Positions 23,301 through 25,984 of a DNA stretch of 25,984 bases are shown here, piece after piece (positions within the stretch are counted from its first letter, which is position 1; each line of letters starts with the position of its first letter). Under the pieces are notes generated by a model. The model did no database searches, was not told the DNA's origin, and saw only the letters and a list, made by a program, of their open reading frames with translations. The stretch spans positions 1 to 25,984 of the forward strand of contig JAOXRY010000302.1 in the NCBI GenBank assembly GCA_025800305.1, written 5' to 3'. Made by a program: the position numbers and the translations under genes. Source of the DNA: Campylobacterales bacterium. GTDB taxonomy: Bacteria > Campylobacterota > Campylobacteria > Campylobacterales > SZUA-545.

Positions 23301-23692
23301 AATTCTAACGACACAATCTCAATACCACAATCTACAAATTTTTTGTCATTAGTATAAATCACACTACAACCATTTTCTTTTCCACATAAACACTGCAATA
23401 GATCTTCGAGATCTTCATTCTTCTTTTTTGATAGAGCTACAGCTTCCTTCATTACCTTTTCTCCAAAAGACAATACTTCCCAATCTTCTAAAACAACATT
23501 TTCAATAAAGTCTAAAGTTGCCTCTTTATCTTTTGAAATATAATAAAGTGTGGTAATCATATCTTCTGAAATACAGATTGTTGTATCTTGGTAGATGAGT
23601 TTTTCTATTAATTCTAATGCTTTTTGATGATTATTTCTTGAAGAGTCTAAAAGATCTGCAACGATATTTGTATCAAGAAAGACTCTATTCAT
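23297..23692 (-). CDS. PIN-domain protein, VapC-type toxin
   Basis: A 131-residue PIN-domain ribonuclease. The acidic site is complete: Asp7 in VFLDTNIVADLL, Glu43 in ISEDMITT, an acidic cluster at Glu93-Asp97 (NEDLEDLLQC) and Asp116 in IYTNDKKF. VapC toxins cleave tRNA or rRNA. It overlaps the Phd-like antitoxin gene by 8 bp, the standard toxin-antitoxin arrangement, and overlaps the next membrane-protein gene by 4 bp. Length is normal for the family and no disruption was seen. Confidence 0.9.
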   Translation of the reverse strand: MNRVFLDTNIVADLLDSSRNNHQKALELIEKLIYQDTTICISEDMITTLYYISKDKEATLDFIENVVLEDWEVLSFGEKVMKEAVALSKKKNEDLEDLLQCLCGKENGCSVIYTNDKKFVDCGIEIVSLEL

Positions 23693-23981
23693 CTTTTAAT
23701 TTCTCTTGTGAAACTTCTTTCTTTAGATCTTTTGAAGAAAGTTCATTAAACCTTGGTTCTATTGTGTTTTTTCCAGCAAACTTTTTAATCTTTTTTAACT
23801 TATCTTCTCTCTCTTTGTTAAGCTTATTATCGAGATATTCTTTAAACTCTTTGGCAAACTTAGGAGATATAAAAAGACCCTTTAGCTCATGAGACTTTTT
23901 GTCTTCAATCTCAACATAATCATACTGTGAAAGTAAAGAACTATTTCTTGTAAGATCTCTGATACTTGCTGTTGTAGTCAT
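23685..23981 (-). CDS. Antitoxin, Phd/YefM-like
   Basis: A 98-residue protein paired with the PIN toxin by an 8-bp overlap. The N-terminus TASIRDLTRNSSLLSQYDYVEIEDKKSHELKG is split over residues 4-35 and has the strand-helix-strand layout of Phd/YefM DNA-binding domains. The rest is a long charged helix and a disordered Lys/Glu tail, as expected for the toxin-binding part. It probably represses its own promoter. A ribosome-binding site AAGGAAG lies just upstream (plus-strand 23986-23991). Assignment rests on pattern and context. Confidence 0.75.
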   Translation of the reverse strand: MTTTASIRDLTRNSSLLSQYDYVEIEDKKSHELKGLFISPKFAKEFKEYLDNKLNKEREDKLKKIKKFAGKNTIEPRFNELSSKDLKKEVSQEKLKDE

Positions 23982-24006
23982 ATGCTTCCTTATCGTCTTT
24001 TAGGTT

Positions 24007-24051
24007 ATTGTAGCAAATTAATAGAATATTGCCACTTAATTTTATCTAGAT
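24007..24051 (-). promoter_or_regulatory. Promoter of the toxin-antitoxin-led operon
   Basis: On the minus strand TTTGCTACAAT gives an extended -10 (TACAAT, plus-strand 24012-24007), 25 bp before the antitoxin ATG. No good -35 was seen. The palindrome ATCTAGAT (24044-24051), set in an imperfect AT-rich dyad, lies upstream and could be the antitoxin operator. This promoter could serve all six genes of the chain. Confidence 0.45.
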
Positions 24052-24125
24052 TATTAATTTATTTCCCCGATTTTCGCCTATTACACTCCCTGTACAACAT
24101 CTGGCAGTTTTTTTCATCTCTGACT

Positions 24126-24860
24126 TTAATTAGTCGGTATAGCCTTAACAATTTTTCTAAGAATAAAGTAAGCAAACTTATAAACTTTCATCACATCACT
24201 ATTTGGCTCAACTTCACTATGAAAAAGTGCATTTCTTAAAGAATATGCTATCTCAACAAAACCTCTATAAATCCTAGTTTCAACTTCTTGTTGCTCACCA
24301 ACTCCAAGTTCTTCAAACTCTAGTAATTTTCTAATATCATCTCTAAGATCCACACTATAAGTTTCTACATAACCAATTATTTTTTCTTTTATTTTTCTTT
24401 TTTGAGGTTCTGTAAGTTCTGTATTGTTTAAAATCTCATCTAGTTCTTCATATTTAAAAGGAGTGGAGGCTATTCCATTTACATTAAAAATAAACTTTTC
24501 TCCATCAATTGCCCTAATGAGATAATCTACTCTATTACGGTCATTATAGATCTCTGCAACTCTATGGTCATAGAGTTTTACCTTATTAAAAAGAATAAAC
24601 TCTCCTCTATTTTCAATCTGTGCATTATCCAAAGCAATATGTAAAGATCTTAAATCATCTTTAAAATGCTTTCCATCATCAATTAAATTTCTAAACTTCC
24701 TTTGAATTCTTCCTTCATCTTTAATTTTTTTAATCTTGTCTATATCACTTAGATCTGGATATTTAGCCTTTAAATATGCATTAAAAGCAAAGTAAGCTTT
24801 TGAAAAATAAACATAATAGTCGATATCAATCATATCTCTGTAAATTTGGAATTTATGCAT
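24126..24860 (-). CDS. HEPN-like protein with RNxxxH motif, possible defence ribonuclease
   Basis: A 244-residue all-helical protein. Near the C-terminus, GFVEIAYSLRNALFHSEVEP carries Arg209-Asn210 and His214 in the RNxxxH pattern of HEPN ribonucleases. The N-terminal FSKAYFAFNAYLKAKY (about residues 19-34) resembles the opening helix of large HEPN proteins found beside restriction genes. HEPN proteins cut RNA as dimers, often in toxin-antitoxin or abortive-infection systems. I have no closer family name. An AAAGGA ribosome-binding site lies 7 bp before the ATG. It follows the DUF3800 gene by 77 bp with a hairpin in between. The assignment is from motif and helix pattern only. Confidence 0.65.
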   Translation of the reverse strand: MHKFQIYRDMIDIDYYVYFSKAYFAFNAYLKAKYPDLSDIDKIKKIKDEGRIQRKFRNLIDDGKHFKDDLRSLHIALDNAQIENRGEFILFNKVKLYDHRVAEIYNDRNRVDYLIRAIDGEKFIFNVNGIASTPFKYEELDEILNNTELTEPQKRKIKEKIIGYVETYSVDLRDDIRKLLEFEELGVGEQQEVETRIYRGFVEIAYSLRNALFHSEVEPNSDVMKVYKFAYFILRKIVKAIPTN

Positions 24861-24907
24861 ATCTTTTCCTTTTAGGAATTTTTTTTGCTAATTATTGTAT
24901 AATTCAA

Positions 24908-24939
24908 AAGAGGGTGTCGGCTCAGACGATGACCCTCTT
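24908..24939 (-). terminator. Hairpin overlapping the DUF3800 stop codon
   Basis: AAGAGGGT (24908-24915) pairs with ACCCTCTT (24932-24939), leaving a 16-nt loop that can form a further 3-bp GTC/GAC pair. On the minus strand TTTTGAATT follows, a short weak T-run, so it may terminate or attenuate transcription between the DUF3800 and HEPN-like genes. The stop TAA of DUF3800 begins the stem. Confidence 0.6.
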
Positions 24940-25675
24940 AAAATTTTCTGACCTTTTGAGGTTTAAACTCCCACAAACTAAAATAGAATGGTCTGTTGAT
25001 CGTAAAATTCCCCATCAAACTATTTTTAAACCCATTGCAAAGACTTGTCTCTTTTAATCTCTCTTCTAGATAAAAACTTAGATCTGCTTTTGCTGTATCT
25101 TCTGGAGCTAATCCACAATCGATTTTATATCTATAGATAATAGAACCAATAAAGATATCAACAACTTGAATAAATAAAGAAGCATTAGACTCCAGCATAC
25201 AGGCATTATCTACACTCTCAACTTTTCTAAGTTCATTTTCAAAATATTTCTCACTATTGTTCGGCTTTGTTAGATAATCAGCTAATATAGAGATCTTATC
25301 TCCATTAGAGTTGTTTTTAACAAGTGTCTTAGCAAAGCTAATTTGAGCTTCCCAAGTAGACGTATAAACGGAAGAGAGATCTAAATCTTTATGAGCTTTA
25401 TCCAAAAGAACAGCAGAGAAATAAAACTTAGGATTATTTAGACAGTAATCAATTAGCTTCTTAGAGTGAAAAATATTATTCTTTGTAGTTCCTGCAAACT
25501 TAAACTCATAATCTTTTTTTCCTGTAGCATTAATAGCATTGTCTCTAATTTTTTTAAGATCTTCATAAAACAAAGAGGTATCTTCAAGCTTTAAAAGCCC
25601 TAATGCAAAAAATCTCTGGTTTGGATCGTTAGACAATACTCCCGTCTCATCCATAAACCCAAAAAAGTGTTTCAT
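24938..25675 (-). CDS. DUF3800 protein
   Basis: A 245-residue protein with the DUF3800 layout: FGFMDETG at the N-terminus (Asp9-Glu10), YEFKFAG (Glu57, Lys59), ILADYL (Asp133), and SNASLFIQVVDIFIG (Gln170, Asp173). These spaced acids suggest an RNase H-like metal site. DUF3800 genes are common in mobile elements and defence loci, but the activity is not established. Its ATG overlaps the stop of the upstream restriction-type gene by 4 bp (ATGA), so it is translated with it. A hairpin covers its stop codon. Family call is good; function is open. Confidence 0.88.
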   Translation of the reverse strand: MKHFFGFMDETGVLSNDPNQRFFALGLLKLEDTSLFYEDLKKIRDNAINATGKKDYEFKFAGTTKNNIFHSKKLIDYCLNNPKFYFSAVLLDKAHKDLDLSSVYTSTWEAQISFAKTLVKNNSNGDKISILADYLTKPNNSEKYFENELRKVESVDNACMLESNASLFIQVVDIFIGSIIYRYKIDCGLAPEDTAKADLSFYLEERLKETSLCNGFKNSLMGNFTINRPFYFSLWEFKPQKVRKF

Positions 25676-25984
25676 CTATTTTCCTCAACATATTTTAAAG
25701 CACTCTTTTCATCTTCTTCAATAGCAATTTCAACAGATCTTTTTGCTAACTCTAAAAGATTTTTTGATTCTTCTTTCAGCTTGAAGGATTCTTTTATTTT
25801 TGATTCTATTTGTGATTGGATAGTTTGCTCTATTAAAGGAATTAACAATTCCTTTAATGTTTCCTGATTTAATCTTTGTTGTACAGAGCCTCTTGAGAGT
25901 CTATCAATTAATAATCGATTATATTTTGAATTAAAAAATAACGTATAGACATAAGGATTTAATTCATCAGGTAATCTGAAGCAC
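25672..25984 (-). CDS. C-terminal part of a restriction specificity-type protein (5' end outside window)
   Basis: On the minus strand one frame is open from the window edge to a TGA at 25672-25674, giving about 103 residues with no start in view. The sequence runs through PDELNPYVYTLFFNS, then LLIDRLSRGSVQQRLN, then LKELLIPLIEQTIQSQIESKI, and ends in a long charged helix. This order (short strand, G-x-x-Q segment, L-x-x-L-x-IP, then Q-x-x-I and coiled coil) is that of the second target-recognition domain of type I restriction S subunits, or of the same domain fused to an N-6 DNA methylase. It overlaps the DUF3800 start by 4 bp. The exact type cannot be decided from this fragment. Confidence 0.7.
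   Translation of the reverse strand, partial: CFRLPDELNPYVYTLFFNSKYNRLLIDRLSRGSVQQRLNQETLKELLIPLIEQTIQSQIESKIKESFKLKEESKNLLELAKRSVEIAIEEDEKSALKYVEENR

Noticed and set aside
23982..24239. Plus-strand 85-residue ORF opposite the antitoxin promoter and HEPN-like gene
   Set aside because: It is Phe/Leu/Ser-rich shadow sequence, overlaps the HEPN-like gene on the other strand and has no ribosome-binding site or recognisable domain.

Overview
The window looks like chromosomal DNA of a Campylobacterota bacterium, most likely an Arcobacteraceae-type organism. The evidence is a GC content near 30 percent by eye, frequent TTG starts, dense 1-11 bp gene overlaps, a DUF3373-family porin, membrane c-di-GMP enzymes and a short MsrPQ pair. 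No rRNA, tRNA, CRISPR array or transposase was found.

Layout. 1-3106: nitrogen signalling and transport. This holds the end of a DUF1538 membrane protein, two divergent PII-like proteins, then the ammonium channel Amt with a canonical PII protein (Tyr51 kept). 3213-6629: an 859-residue protein with an N-terminal receiver and a long unrecognised output region, abutting an SAM methyltransferase. 6603-8207 (minus): YaiI/DUF188, YwbE and DUF2461 genes. A 272-bp element of interleaved inverted repeats lies between the DUF2461 gene and ywbE. 8249-11914: a HAD phosphatase, then an oxidative-stress group: a DoxX-glutathione peroxidase fusion behind a near-consensus promoter with two operator-like dyads, a one-Cys OhrR-type MarR regulator, and MsrP/MsrQ. 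11896-15476 (minus): a small exported protein, a DUF3373 porin and a PAS/HD-GYP sensor in one tight operon. 15800-19097: two overlapping genes for unrecognised coiled-coil/signalling proteins, a 69-residue ORF and a LysE exporter. 19190-21037: a membrane GGDEF(degenerate)-EAL protein. 21024-23981 (minus): a six-gene chain with overlaps or 3-bp gaps, starting with a Phd-like/PIN toxin-antitoxin pair and ending with an MnmC-like FAD oxidoreductase. 24126-25984 (minus): defence-type genes, namely a HEPN-like protein with an RNxxxH motif, a DUF3800 protein, and the C-terminus of what looks like a restriction specificity subunit overlapping the DUF3800 start by 4 bp.

Most interesting points. (i) The receiver protein at 3213 and the protein at 17032 share an unrecognised domain. 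They align without a gap over about 110 residues, and the gene just upstream of 17032 ends in a degenerate receiver. The same pairing of receiver and new domain therefore appears once fused and once split. (ii) The 7247-7518 element has a pseudoknot-like repeat order and supplies both the stop codon of one gene and the ribosome-binding site of the next. (iii) The palindrome AGATCT occurs about 70 times by hand count, roughly eight times what base composition predicts. (iv) A likely defence island begins at the right edge.
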